From: Sphingosinicella sp.
GTDB lineage: Bacteria; Pseudomonadota; Alphaproteobacteria; Sphingomonadales; Sphingomonadaceae
DNA: 64,000 nt
Reading direction: 5' to 3'
NCBI GenBank assembly: GCA_013816585.1
Contig: JACDEE010000010.1
Span: forward strand, 1-64,000
Below the pieces are notes generated by a model. That model saw only the letters and a list, made by a program, of their open reading frames with translations, was not told the DNA's origin and did no database searches. Shown piece after piece: positions 7,708 through 17,780 of the stretch (position 1 is its first letter; each line of letters opens with the position of its first letter). A program made the translations under genes and the position numbers.

Positions 7708-8256
7708 ATGACTGCGGAAACGCGGGCCAAGGCCGGCGCAGATAGCCGAACCGGACTGGAACAGGTCTACCTCCTCCACCAGGCGTCGTTGCTTCGTTTT
7801 CTTCGCGCGCGGGGCGCCGGGGACGCTGCCGAAGATTTACTGCAGGAGCTCTGGATCAAGGCATCAACCGGGGTATCCGGGCCGGTGAACGACCCGCTTC
7901 CCTATCTCTATCGTGCGGCCAATAATCTGATGCTCGACCGTCACAGAGCCGAAACGCGCCGCGCCAGACGCGAGCAGGATTGGTCTGCCATAGCCGGCAC
8001 CAAGGGCGGGGGTGCCTCGGGCGAGCCATCGCCGGAGCGATCTTTGATCGATCAGGGAGAATTGAGAGCTGCCCAGGCCATGCTCGACTCGCTGGGCGAA
8101 AGGACAGTGAAGATTTTCCGCCGCTTTCGGCTGGAGGGTGAAAGCCAGCGACAAATTGCAGCGGACGAGGGGATCAGCGTCAGCGCCGTCGAGAAGCATT
8201 TACAAAAGGCATATCGCCTCCTTCTGGATATCCGGAGGCGCCATGATGCGGATTGA
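7708..8256 (+). CDS. ECF sigma factor, FecI-like
   Basis: 182 residues. Sigma region 2 (YLLHQASLLRFLRARGAGDAAEDLLQEL then YRAANNLMLDRHR) and region 4 (RTVKIFRRFRLEGESQRQIAADEGISVSAVEKHLQ) are both present. The EKHL end of region 4 is typical of FecI-type sigma factors. It is followed 30 bp later by a FecR gene and then an STN-type TonB receptor, the standard cell-surface signalling order. It should direct transcription of the receptor, and perhaps of the autotransporter, when the receptor binds its ligand. ATG at 7708; AAGGGA lies somewhat far upstream. Confidence 0.9.
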   Translation: MTAETRAKAGADSRTGLEQVYLLHQASLLRFLRARGAGDAAEDLLQELWIKASTGVSGPVNDPLPYLYRAANNLMLDRHRAETRRARREQDWSAIAGTKGGGASGEPSPERSLIDQGELRAAQAMLDSLGERTVKIFRRFRLEGESQRQIAADEGISVSAVEKHLQKAYRLLLDIRRRHDAD

Positions 8257-8286
8257 TGCGGGCGGCGGCGTCGTTGCGAAAAGGCG

Positions 8287-9261
8287 ATGCTCATGTTGAG
8301 AACAAAAATCGAGATTGAGGAAGAAGCCATTGGCTGGGTGATGCGGCTGAAGGCGGGCGACGAGCATGCCTGGTATGCTTTCACCCGGTGGCTGGGAGCC
8401 GATCCTGCGCATGCGGCCGCCTATGAAGAAATTGCGCTGTGCGATGACGAGGCGGAGGAGGTTTTTGCCCCTGCGCCGGCACGACCACGCGAACTGCCGC
8501 TTCATCGTCCTGCGGTACATGCTTCGCCCGTCGAACGGCGCGCGGGCCGTCGGGCTTTTCTCAGGTGGGGCATCGCCGCCAGCCTCGTCTTCGTCACCGG
8601 CTATGCGGCGACGAGAGACACGAGATCCTATTCGATTGAAACCGAGGCCGGCGAGCGCCGCGAAATCGAACTGGCCGACGGCAGCCGGATCGAACTCAAC
8701 GGTGATACGAAGGTTACGCTGGACAAGGATCGGCCGCGCTTCGCTCGGCTCGAACAGGGCGAAGCCTTGTTCCATGTGATCCACGCGCCCGCCAGCCCGT
8801 TCGAAGTAGAGGCGGGCGACGCAATGCTGAGGGACATGGGGACGATATTCAATGTGGTCCGACAAGACGGCCTGTTGGATATCGCGGTTTCGGAAGGGGC
8901 GGTGCTCTACAATCCGGGCCGCGAGGCCACCAACCTGCAGGCGGGCATGGCGCTTCGGAGGGAAAAGGGCGCGGAGCCATGGATCGGAAAAATCGACACG
9001 GCTGCGATAGGAACCTGGAGCGAGAATCGGCTGATTTATACGGGAATGCCCATGTCGCGCATTGCTTCCGATCTTCAACGCAATCTAGGCGTGGCGGTAA
9101 GCGTCGATGCGGATGTGGCGAACCGTCCGTTCAGCGGTATCATCATGATCGACGGGGATCGCGCAGCCGTGCTGAACCGAACCGCGGCCCTGCTTGGCCT
9201 CAAACTTGGGCGCGACGAGAGAGGTTGGACACTCAAAGCAGGGGCAGGTGAAGCAAGCTAG
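8287..9261 (+). CDS. FecR-family anti-sigma/sigma regulator
   Basis: 324 residues. The cytoplasmic N-terminal DUF4880-like domain (AIGWVMRLKAGDEHAWYAFTRWL, ADPAHAAAYEE) precedes one transmembrane helix near residues 96-112 (LRWGIAASLVFVTGYAA). The periplasmic FecR domain follows (SYSIETEAGERREIELADGSRIELNG), then a C-terminal STN-like segment. It transmits the receptor signal to the sigma factor. The GTG start of the receptor lies inside the last codons of this gene, suggesting translational coupling. Confidence 0.9.
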   Translation: MLMLRTKIEIEEEAIGWVMRLKAGDEHAWYAFTRWLGADPAHAAAYEEIALCDDEAEEVFAPAPARPRELPLHRPAVHASPVERRAGRRAFLRWGIAASLVFVTGYAATRDTRSYSIETEAGERREIELADGSRIELNGDTKVTLDKDRPRFARLEQGEALFHVIHAPASPFEVEAGDAMLRDMGTIFNVVRQDGLLDIAVSEGAVLYNPGREATNLQAGMALRREKGAEPWIGKIDTAAIGTWSENRLIYTGMPMSRIASDLQRNLGVAVSVDADVANRPFSGIIMIDGDRAAVLNRTAALLGLKLGRDERGWTLKAGAGEAS

Positions 9262-11623
9262 GTTCCTGATAAGCTTATTGTTGTTCCTGTCCCTGAGCGG
9301 CGCCGCCGAGGCCGCCCAGCGGCATCGCTTTGACTTGCCTGCAGGACGGCTGGAAAATTCTGCGATCGCGCTTGGCCAGCAGGCGCGCATCAATATCGGG
9401 ATAAGGGATTCCCGCCTTGCCGGCCGGTGGGTCGGCGCGTTGCGCGGCACCTATTCGGTCAAGCAGGCACTGCGCCATTTGCTGGCGGGATCGGACGCCA
9501 AGGCCGTCCTCCTTGATACCAGCACCTGGCTCGTCGTGCCCGATCCGCAGCGAACCATGCGGCAGCGCGCGGCCCACCTTCCCGCGCTGCGGGTGAACTC
9601 TCCCAACCCGACCAAAGTCAGGGTCGTAGAGGAAGTCATCGCGGAAATAGTGGTCACCGGATCCAAGCGCCGCCTGCGGCTGGGCGATTATCCGGGCAGC
9701 TTCGCGGTGCTGGACGGCGGCGACGAGATATTGACCGGCGTTCGGGGCAGCGAAGCGCTGGTCGAACGAGTGGCGGCGCTCACCTCGACCCATCTGGGCC
9801 CCGGACGTAACAAGCTCTTCCTGCGGGGCATTGCTGATTCGAGCTTCAATGGCCCCACCCAGGCTACGGTCGGCCAATATTTCGGGGAAACGCGCCTCAA
9901 TTATAACGCGCCGGACCCGGATCTCCGGCTCTACGATGTGGACAAAGTGGAAATATTGCCCGGGCCGCAGGGCACGCTCTATGGCGCAGGTTCTCTGGGC
10001 GGGATCATTCGGATCGTTCCCAATCCTGCCGATCCGGACCGGATGGGGGGCTCGGCATCCCTGGGATTATCGGCGACCCAGCACGGATCGTCCGGCGCCG
10101 ATGGAGCGGCCATACTCAACCTGCCGCTAGCTGGCGGCCGCCTGGGCCTGCGCATGCTGGGCTATGCCCAAACCGAGGGTGGCTATATCGACGATTCCCT
10201 TCGAGACCTCGAAGACATCAATCGCACCAGGATATCCGGAGGCCGCCTGAGCTTTCGCGCCGTCAGCGACAACGGCTGGACGGTGGATCTTGGAACGGCC
10301 GGACAATTGATTGAAGGGGACGACGCCCAGTTTGCCGATCGGGACGCTCCACCGCTCGTTCGGCGCGGTCATGTTCAGCAGGATTTCCGCAATTCCTATT
10401 TTCTGGCAGACCTGGTTGTTAGCAAGACCTGGGACGACCTTCGGCTCGTCACCGCGACCGGCCTGGTCCGGCAGACGCTGCGCGAACGCTACGATTCGAC
10501 CCGCTCAGGCGGGACGCCTCAGGTCTTCGAACAGGCGAACGAGATTGTCATGTTTTCGGCCGACACCCGCCTGTCGAACGAAGTCAGTCGTGGGATCGGC
10601 TGGATCGTCGGAGCCAGCTTCATCTCCAACCGCTCCGAACAGGAACGAAAGCTGGGCGCCCCGGAAGCGCCCGTGCCCATCACAGGGGTACGCAATTCGA
10701 TCGCCGAAGCAACGCTCTATGGTGAGGCAACGATCATCGCCAGCGAAGCTTTTCGATTTACCGCCGGGGCCCGTTTTGCGCATTCGCGGTTGAACGGATC
10801 GGCGCTGGATCTGCCTGTCCAGCTGATACCTTTCCTTTCCGGAGTACGAGCGAGCCGAAGCGAAACCAGTCTCGTTCCGTCCTTCGGCCTTACCGCCAAA
10901 GCGTCTCCCGAACTCTCCTTCTACTTGAGATATCAGCAAGGCTTTCGCCCGGGCGGTTTGGCGGTTCGGGGGAATTTCATCCAGCGCTTTCGCAACGACC
11001 GGGTGGCCAGCGTGGAGGCGGGCCTTCGATATGATGGATCGGGAGGCTTCAGCGCGGCGGCATCGTTCGGCCATACCGACTGGCGCGACATCCAGGCGGA
11101 TACGATCGAGTTGGGCGGCCTTCCGACAACGGAAAATATCGGCGACGGGCGCATCTGGACGGCGGATCTGGCGCTGGCCTGGACTCCCGTTCGCGGACTG
11201 AAAACGGAAATCGGCGCTGTCCTGAACGAAAGCAAGGTCACCAATCCCGTACCGTCGATCAACATTACTTCAACGGCGCCTTTGCCCAATGTGGCGCGCG
11301 TGAATGCCCGCTTCGGGACCGAATATCAGACCAGCCTGTCCGACGATCTGGGCCTCCGCCTGGTAGGTTCGGCCCGTTATGTGGGTAAATCGACCCTTGG
11401 GATTGGTCCCATTTTGGGGAAGGAGCATGGCGATTGGATCGACGCCCGGCTGGCCGCCTACCTCGACAAGGATCGTCATTCTTTCTCGCTCACTCTTTCC
11501 AATCTGCTGGACGAGAAAGGCAATCGCTTCGCCTTTGGGTCTCCTTTCACCATGGTGGAGCGGCCCCAGGTTACGCCGCTTCGTCCTCGAACGATCCGGC
11601 TTGGCTGGGAAACCCGTTTCTGA
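9248..11623 (+). CDS. TonB-dependent receptor with N-terminal signalling (STN) domain
   Basis: 791 residues from the GTG at 9248. That start overlaps the fecR-type stop, follows AGGGG and gives a clean signal peptide (FLISLLLFLSLSGAAEAA). Next come an STN domain (HRFDLPAGRLENSAIALGQQ through TSTWLVV), a TonB-box-like EIVVTGSKRR, a plug domain with VDKVEILPGPQGTLYGAGSLGG, and a beta-barrel ending in an aromatic Phe (GWETRF). The STN domain contacts FecR in the periplasm, so ligand uptake and transcription of the locus are linked. The substrate is unknown; siderophores, haem and citrate-iron are usual for this architecture. No Fur-like box was noticed near the cassette. Confidence 0.93.
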   Translation: MKQARFLISLLLFLSLSGAAEAAQRHRFDLPAGRLENSAIALGQQARINIGIRDSRLAGRWVGALRGTYSVKQALRHLLAGSDAKAVLLDTSTWLVVPDPQRTMRQRAAHLPALRVNSPNPTKVRVVEEVIAEIVVTGSKRRLRLGDYPGSFAVLDGGDEILTGVRGSEALVERVAALTSTHLGPGRNKLFLRGIADSSFNGPTQATVGQYFGETRLNYNAPDPDLRLYDVDKVEILPGPQGTLYGAGSLGGIIRIVPNPADPDRMGGSASLGLSATQHGSSGADGAAILNLPLAGGRLGLRMLGYAQTEGGYIDDSLRDLEDINRTRISGGRLSFRAVSDNGWTVDLGTAGQLIEGDDAQFADRDAPPLVRRGHVQQDFRNSYFLADLVVSKTWDDLRLVTATGLVRQTLRERYDSTRSGGTPQVFEQANEIVMFSADTRLSNEVSRGIGWIVGASFISNRSEQERKLGAPEAPVPITGVRNSIAEATLYGEATIIASEAFRFTAGARFAHSRLNGSALDLPVQLIPFLSGVRASRSETSLVPSFGLTAKASPELSFYLRYQQGFRPGGLAVRGNFIQRFRNDRVASVEAGLRYDGSGGFSAAASFGHTDWRDIQADTIELGGLPTTENIGDGRIWTADLALAWTPVRGLKTEIGAVLNESKVTNPVPSINITSTAPLPNVARVNARFGTEYQTSLSDDLGLRLVGSARYVGKSTLGIGPILGKEHGDWIDARLAAYLDKDRHSFSLTLSNLLDEKGNRFAFGSPFTMVERPQVTPLRPRTIRLGWETRF

Positions 11624-11636
11624 CCATCGCTCAGCC

Positions 11637-11680
11637 GCGCAAATAAAATTGCGCATTTGAAGTGCGGGTTCGCCCGCACT
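11637..11680. terminator. Pair of hairpins between receptor and autotransporter
   Basis: GCGCAA-ATAAAA-TTGCGC (11637-11654) is followed by AGTGCGGG-TTCG-CCCGCACT (11661-11680), the latter an 8-bp perfect stem with a stable TTCG tetraloop. No strong T-tract follows, so termination may be partial. An alternative is an mRNA-stabilising structure between differentially expressed genes. Confidence 0.45.
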
Positions 11681-11748
11681 GCTCCGTCTCTTTCCCGAAT
11701 TTGACCCCCGCGCCGACCGGCGAGCGGTATCAACCATGAGGGACAGTA

Positions 11749-14700
11749 ATGCGTAACTTGCTCGCTTGCACTTATCTGACGCCCGCCTTGCTCCTGGCCG
11801 CAACTGCCGCGCATTCCGAAACCTCCATCGCGACCAAGGCCACCAATCCGGTCCGTACATCCACGGTGAAGGACGGCGCCCCCGATGACGTCAAAGTGAC
11901 CAGCGCAGGGTCTATCGTTCCCGATTCCGCGGGCGCCGGTATCACGATCGACAGCAATAATAATGCCGTCAACGAAGGCACGATCAGCTTCACGGATTTC
12001 AATAACTCGACCGGCATCCAGGCCAATGCCGGACGGTCGGGAACGATCACCAACGGCGGCAAGATCGAAGTGATCGAGACCTATACCGCGAAGGACAATG
12101 ATAATGATGGCGACCTCGACGGCGCTTTCGCCAGTGGGTCCGGCCGTTTCGGTATCCGTCTGGCGCCCGGGGGTACCTTTACCGGCGCCGTCACCAATAG
12201 CGGCACGATCAATATCGAGGGTAATGATTCAGCGGGTATCGCCGCGGACAGCCGTCTGGCCGGCTCCCTCACCAATTCCGGGACCATCGCACTGGTCGGC
12301 GATCGCTCGGTTGCGATCCGCGTTGCCGAGGTAACAGGCGACGTACGCCTGAACGGCACGATCGGGGCGTCCGGACTAGACGCCATGGGCGTTGCCCTCG
12401 ACGGGAATATTGGCGGCGCGCTCGTGATCCAGGGCGCCGTCGCATCCACCGGATATCGTTTTGTGACGCTGCCGGCCGATGTGTCGAAACTGGACGCGGA
12501 CGACCTTCTGCAGGGGGGCTCGGCGCTGCGAGTCACTGGGGATGTTGCCAAGGGCATATTGTTCGATGCGCCGCCGCCCAATAACAGCGCAACCGACAAT
12601 GACGAGGACAAGGACGGGATAGAGGATTCCAAGGAAACGACTGCAAGCGTCACTTCCTTTGGCTCCGCGGCCGCGGTCCAGATCGGCGCAGCCGATCATG
12701 CCGTCAGCATCGGACCCGTCACCGGCAACGTCCAGGGCCACGGTATCGTGGTCAATGGGGGCATAGCGGGCCGCGGCGTCTATAGCGGCGTTTCGGCGAC
12801 GGGGATCAAGATTGGCGGGCTGGGCGGGGCGGTCAACATCGCCGGCGGCCTTACCGTCAACGGACAGGCAGCTGCGGCGTCCAACGGTGCCAGCGCGACC
12901 GCCATTCATATCGCCATCGCCGCCAGCGTGAACGAGATCCGCATCACCGGGACGGTGCAGGCCGATGGGGGCGGCACCGCCACCTCGCTGAACCACGCCA
13001 TTCTCATCGAACAGGGAGCGACGGTGACCGCCGTTCGCAATAGCGGCAAGATCGCAGCCTCGACGAGCAGCAATGGAACCGCAGGAGCCATTGTCGACCG
13101 CAGCGGCAGCCTCGCCCTTATCGAAAATAGCGGAGCCATCAATGCCACTGGCGTGGGGCTCGATACGAGCCGCGCCATTGCCATCGACCTTCGAAACAAT
13201 GCCTCTGGTGCGATTGTTCGCCAGACCCAGGTTGGACAGAATGTTACCGCCCCCACAATCAGCGGTAACATTCTGTTCGGCGCCGGTGACGACCTGCTCG
13301 ACCTCGCCGACGGCGAGGTAAAGGGAGCGACGCAGTTCGGAACCGGCGCCAATCGTCTCAATATGTCGGGCGACGCGCGCCATACCGGGAACGTCCAGTT
13401 TGGGGCGGGCGCCGATCGGCTGATGCTTGCGGGGACTTCCGCCTTCGTCGGCGCGGCGGATTTCGGCGGGGGCGCCGACCTTCTCACTCTCTCCGATAAT
13501 TCAATTTTTAGCGGCGCGCTCACCAACGCGAACGCGCTGCGGGTGCAGGTGAGCGGGGGTACATTCGAAGTCACTACCACGATGGCCCCGGTGGCGATCG
13601 ATTCGCTGGAGGTCGGCGCCAAGGGAATATTGGGAGTCACGATCGACGCCAGAGCGGGCAAGAGCACCTCCTATCAGGTGGCGGGGGCCGCCTCCTTCGC
13701 CGAAGGTTCAAAGGTTTCGATCAAGCTGGTCACCCTCGGCGATGCACTTGGACGCTTCACTATTCTGAAGGCGGGCAGCCTGACCGGCACGGCGGGACTT
13801 TCTTCGAACAGTTTGGGCCTCCCCATCTTTCTGAAAAGCAGCCTGGTAGCGGACGAGCAGGTGGACGAGCTGGCGGTCCTGATCGAACGGAGGAGCGCGG
13901 CCGACATAGGGCTTAATCGGTCGGAAGCCGGGGCGTGGGACGCCATTTACGCCGTGTTGGACGCGGATGAAGACGTCGCCGGCGCCTTCCTCGAAATGGA
14001 GGATGCCGAGACCTTCCGCGAGGCGATGCAGCAAATGCTTCCCGAACATGCGGGCGGTGCTTTCGAAACGGTGACGCAGGGTTCCCGTGCCACGGCGCGG
14101 ATTCTGAAGGACCCCGGATCGCCGCTGGCCGATATGGGGAATTGGGGTTTCTGGCTGCAGCAGGTCGCTTGGGGAACGTCCAAGAATATCGGCAACACCT
14201 CATCCTATGACATTACTGGCTGGGGCGCCGCGGGCGGCGCCGAATTCAAGCTGGGCGGAATCGGCAATGCCGGTCTGTCGGTCGCCTATCTGAATGGGCA
14301 GGACGCTCAATCAGGCAACGACAATGAAGTCCGTGCCAATCAATATGAACTCGCCGCTTACTGGCGCGGGAAATGGGGCGGACTTGCCGCCCACGCCCGG
14401 GCATCGGCAGCGATGATCGGCTTTGACGGCACCCGAACCTTCAGGGGAACCGTCAGCAACGAGACGGTCACTCGCACCGCTTCGGGCGAATGGGACGGCC
14501 AGCTTTATTCGGCGGCAGCGGGCCTCTCCTACGAGATAGCGCTTGGACGTCTGAGCTTCCGGCCGGCGGTGTCGGTCGATTATTATCGCCTATCCGAAGA
14601 TGGCTATACGGAAACCGGTGGCGGCGACGCGATGAACCTGAGCGTCAAGGATCGCACTAGCGACGAGGCTGCGGCCGAAGTCAGTCTCGCCGCCGGTTAT

Positions 14701-14979
14701 GAATTGATGAGCGGAGCGCAGTCGGAAGGATGGCTGCGCACCGAGATCGAGGGCGGACGCCGCCAGATAATCGGCGGCGACATTGGCGAGACCATTGCCC
14801 GTTTCGGCACTGGTGACAGCTTCACCCTGCTGCCTGAAAATCGAAGCGATGGCTGGGTAGGCAAGTTCCGGCTGACCGGGGGCAATGATGAATTCTCCCT
14901 CGGCGGGGAATTCAGCGCCGAGGAGCAGCAGGGCCGCGCGGCGATCGCTCTGAGGCTTGGCCTGCAGGCGGTTTTTTAA
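11749..14979 (+). CDS. Large autotransporter (type Va) linked to the signalling cassette
   Basis: 1076 residues. A signal peptide (LTPALLLAATAAHS) is followed by a long Gly/Asn/Thr-rich passenger of repeated beta-strand units (GTISFTDFNNSTGIQANAG, TNSGTINIEGNDSAGI), as in beta-helix passengers. The last 280 or so residues form an autotransporter beta-domain ending in QAVF, the terminal-Phe outer-membrane signal. Two acidic Asp-rich loops (near residues 116-125 and 284-294) look like calcium-binding DxDxDG motifs. ATG at 11749 has GAGGGA 6 bases upstream. It follows the TonB receptor on the same strand by 125 bp; a shared function with the receptor is inferred from position only. Confidence 0.88.
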   Translation: MRNLLACTYLTPALLLAATAAHSETSIATKATNPVRTSTVKDGAPDDVKVTSAGSIVPDSAGAGITIDSNNNAVNEGTISFTDFNNSTGIQANAGRSGTITNGGKIEVIETYTAKDNDNDGDLDGAFASGSGRFGIRLAPGGTFTGAVTNSGTINIEGNDSAGIAADSRLAGSLTNSGTIALVGDRSVAIRVAEVTGDVRLNGTIGASGLDAMGVALDGNIGGALVIQGAVASTGYRFVTLPADVSKLDADDLLQGGSALRVTGDVAKGILFDAPPPNNSATDNDEDKDGIEDSKETTASVTSFGSAAAVQIGAADHAVSIGPVTGNVQGHGIVVNGGIAGRGVYSGVSATGIKIGGLGGAVNIAGGLTVNGQAAAASNGASATAIHIAIAASVNEIRITGTVQADGGGTATSLNHAILIEQGATVTAVRNSGKIAASTSSNGTAGAIVDRSGSLALIENSGAINATGVGLDTSRAIAIDLRNNASGAIVRQTQVGQNVTAPTISGNILFGAGDDLLDLADGEVKGATQFGTGANRLNMSGDARHTGNVQFGAGADRLMLAGTSAFVGAADFGGGADLLTLSDNSIFSGALTNANALRVQVSGGTFEVTTTMAPVAIDSLEVGAKGILGVTIDARAGKSTSYQVAGAASFAEGSKVSIKLVTLGDALGRFTILKAGSLTGTAGLSSNSLGLPIFLKSSLVADEQVDELAVLIERRSAADIGLNRSEAGAWDAIYAVLDADEDVAGAFLEMEDAETFREAMQQMLPEHAGGAFETVTQGSRATARILKDPGSPLADMGNWGFWLQQVAWGTSKNIGNTSSYDITGWGAAGGAEFKLGGIGNAGLSVAYLNGQDAQSGNDNEVRANQYELAAYWRGKWGGLAAHARASAAMIGFDGTRTFRGTVSNETVTRTASGEWDGQLYSAAAGLSYEIALGRLSFRPAVSVDYYRLSEDGYTETGGGDAMNLSVKDRTSDEAAAEVSLAAGYELMSGAQSEGWLRTEIEGGRRQIIGGDIGETIARFGTGDSFTLLPENRSDGWVGKFRLTGGNDEFSLGGEFSAEEQQGRAAIALRLGLQAVF

Positions 14980-15016
14980 AAGACGCAAGAGCCAAGGAAG
15001 AAGGACTTCGGGCGGG

Positions 15017-16728
15017 TCAATGTCCTGAGGTCCCGGCGGCGCCGAGGCCGGTTTCGGACCGGATCCGCTGTTCCAGATAACCGTTCCGATCAACGGCGGC
15101 TCTTCCGCTCCGATCCGTTTTGGACACCAGCCAGATGATGAAGAAAGCCAGCGGCATCGAGAAGAGGGTCGGCGAGGAATAAGGGAAGACCGGCGCTTCG
15201 TAGCCGAGCACGTTCACCCAGATGGCTGCGGAGAATATGGTCAGAACGAGGGCCGTCAGCAGCCCGATGCTTCCGCCCACCACCACTCCCCGCGTCGTGC
15301 AGCCCGGCCAGAATATGGATAGCAGCAAGACCGGGAAATTGCCGGACGCGGCGAGCGAGAAAGCGAGCGATACCATGAACGCGACATTCTGTTTTTCAAA
15401 CAATATCCCGAGCAGGATGGCGACCAATGCCAGGGCAAGAACGGTTCGGCGCGACACGCGAAGCTCTCGGCGGAGGTTGCCTCGCCCTTGCGGATGACCG
15501 ACGCGTAGAAATCGTGCGACACCGCCGAGGCTCCGGCGAGCGTCAGCCCGGCGACCACCGCGAGGATCGTCGCGAAAGCCACCGCGCAGACGAAGCCCAG
15601 GAATAAATTGCCGCCGATCGCCGACGCCAAATGGATCGCGGCCATGTTTCCGCCGCCACGAAGCGTGCCGTCCGCTTCCAGGAAGGACGGATTGGTGGCC
15701 ACCATCGTGATCGCGCCAAAACCGATGATGAAGGTCAAGATGTAGAAATAACCGATCCATCCGGTCGCCCACAAAACCGATTTTCGCGCGGCCCTGGCAT
15801 TGGGCACGGTGAAGAAGCGCATCAGGATATGCGGAAGGCCTGCGGTTCCGAACATCAACGCCATTCCAAATGAAATGGCGGAGACAGGGTCCTTGATGAA
15901 GTTCCCGGGCCCCATGATCGAACGCCCGCGTTCCGCGGCCTCGCCGGCCGCCGCTCCGCTGGCCGCCGCAAGATCGGTCTTCACCTGCACGGCCTGCGCG
16001 AACAGGGCGTCGGGGGAGAAACCGAAATTGGCAAGGACCGCGACCGCCATGAAGGTCGCGCAGCCGAGCAACAACACCGCCTTGATGATCTGCACCCAGG
16101 TCGTCGCGATCATCCCGCCGAACAAAACGTAGCAGGTCATCAGCACGCCGACGATCACGATCGCATAGCCATAAGGCAATCCGAACAGCAATTTGATCAA
16201 TTGCCCGGCGCCGACCATCTGCGCGATCAAATAGAAGATAACCACTACCAGGGTGCTGAGCGCGGCGAACAGCCGGACCGGCGTTTGCGCAAAGCGGAAG
16301 GAGGCAACGTCGGCGAAGGTATAGCGGCCGAGATTTCGGATCCGTTCGGCGAGAAGGAACAGGATGATCGGCCATCCGACCAGGAATCCAGTCGAATAAA
16401 TGAGGCCGTCATATCCATCGGCAAAGATCTGCGCCGAAATGCCCAGGAAGGATGCCGCGGACATGTAATCGCCCGCCATGGCGAGGCCATTCTGGAATCC
16501 GGTGATTCCGCCGCCGGCCGTATAGAAATCTGACGCGGTCCTGGTGCGGGTCGCCGCCCAGCGCGTGATCCCCAGCGTCATCAGAACGAAGGCCGAGAAT
16601 ATGAGAATGGCGGGCCAGTTGGTGGCGCTTCGCTCCGTGGTAACGGTCAGCGCGTCGGCGAGAGCCGCTGTGGGAAGAAGGATCGCCAGGATGAAAAGCC
16701 AATGCCGGGGGCTCGGATGGCTCCTCAT
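15017..16728 (-). pseudogene. actP: Cation/acetate symporter (ActP-like), frameshifted
   Basis: Sodium/solute symporter family (SLC5-type) with the conserved [27 protein letters not shown] and VGAGQLI segments. It starts at 16728 with an ATGA overlap to the DUF485 gene. Near 15464-15468 the frame changes. Upstream the reading is [11 protein letters not shown]; one base later the family-like [20 protein letters not shown] continues in another frame to a stop at 15017. Adding one G (GAGGAG instead of GAGAG) restores a single protein of about 570 residues. The sequence is otherwise intact, so this is either a recent mutation or a sequencing error. The role would be acetate/short carboxylate uptake. 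Confidence 0.85.
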
Positions 16729-17060
16729 CGTTCGGCATCTTCCCGAAAGGAAAGCATGATCGGATCATATTCCCGGTTCGCGCGGCGGACATAGATTCCG
16801 GTCAGGATGATCCCGGCCAGGATAACGCCGATGCCGATCGGAATGCCTAGCGAGACGGTCGCGCCCTGGTAAAGCGGCTGGGCCAGCAATGCCTTGTCGA
16901 AGGCGATCAGCAGGATATAGCCGAAGAAGATCAGCAGCATGATCACGGTCAGCGTCCAGGCGAAACGCGATCGTTTTCGCACCAATATTTCATAACGCGG
17001 ATCGGCGGCGAGCGCTGTCGCTTGCCGCTTATGATCCGCTGATTTCGGCTGATCAGGCAT
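16725..17060 (-). CDS. DUF485 small membrane protein, partner of ActP
   Basis: 111 residues with two transmembrane helices (about 34-53 and 67-89) joined by a loop containing [11 protein letters not shown]. This matches YjcH/DUF485 proteins encoded directly before acetate symporters. GGAGG sits 5 bases upstream of the ATG at 17060, and the stop overlaps the symporter ATG by 4 bases, so the two are one translationally coupled unit. Confidence 0.88.
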   Translation of the reverse strand: MPDQPKSADHKRQATALAADPRYEILVRKRSRFAWTLTVIMLLIFFGYILLIAFDKALLAQPLYQGATVSLGIPIGIGVILAGIILTGIYVRRANREYDPIMLSFREDAER

Positions 17061-17149
17061 TCGCCCTCCGGAAATGGTGGCCGCTCGGTTACGGCGGCGA
17101 CAGGAGGGGCGGAGGAGCGCTTCTTGTCAAGTCAGGGCGGCCCGGCGGA

Positions 17150-17764
17150 TCAGGCCCGCTTCGCTCCCGTCAATGGCTCCCACGCCGCAAGCGCGGCCCG
17201 CGCAATGGCCAGGAGATGATCCTCGGTGGCGCCGTCGCGGGCCTGGATCGACATTCCCTGCTGGACGGTCACGAAATAAGCGGCGATCGCGTTCACCTCC
17301 GCGTCGGCCTTTATTTCGCCCGCCTGCCGTCCGCGATCGAGCCTTTTGGCAAGCTCCGTCACCGTCTGCGCGCGGAGGTCGATCAGCTCGCCACGAACGC
17401 GGTCCGATGTCTCGGTGGCGTGCAATGCCGACAGCACCACCAGGCAGCCGGGCGGCTTCCCCGGCCTCGAAAAAACCCGCGCTGTTTCGATCAGAAAGCC
17501 TTTGACCGCGTCATAAGCCGTGGGGGCGTTTTCCACCGCGCCCCAGATGCCGGGGCTTTCGATCGTTTCATATAGTTTCAGCGATTCCCGAAACAGCTGC
17601 TCCTTGCTTCCGAACGCCGCATATAGGCTGGGCGAGGCGATCCCCATCGCCGACGTCAGGTCCGACATCGAAGCGCCCTCATACCCTTTCGCCCAGAACA
17701 CCTCCATCGCGCGGAGCAGGGCATTTTCCTTGTCGAAGCCTCTCGGCCGGCCACGCTCTGCCAT
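17150..17764 (-). CDS. TetR/AcrR-family repressor
   Basis: About 204 residues. The N-terminal helix-turn-helix is typical: ALLRAMEVFWAKGYEGASMSDLTSAMGIASPSLYAAFGSKEQLF. The C-terminal domain is of the TetR_C ligand-binding type. ATG at 17764 is preferred because AGGA lies 5 bases before it. It is divergent from an SDR gene followed by an MFS transporter; repression of that pair by this protein is inferred from the shared intergenic repeats. Confidence 0.9.
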   Translation of the reverse strand: MAERGRPRGFDKENALLRAMEVFWAKGYEGASMSDLTSAMGIASPSLYAAFGSKEQLFRESLKLYETIESPGIWGAVENAPTAYDAVKGFLIETARVFSRPGKPPGCLVVLSALHATETSDRVRGELIDLRAQTVTELAKRLDRGRQAGEIKADAEVNAIAAYFVTVQQGMSIQARDGATEDHLLAIARAALAAWEPLTGAKRA

Positions 17765-17780
17765 TTTCATCCTAGATCTG

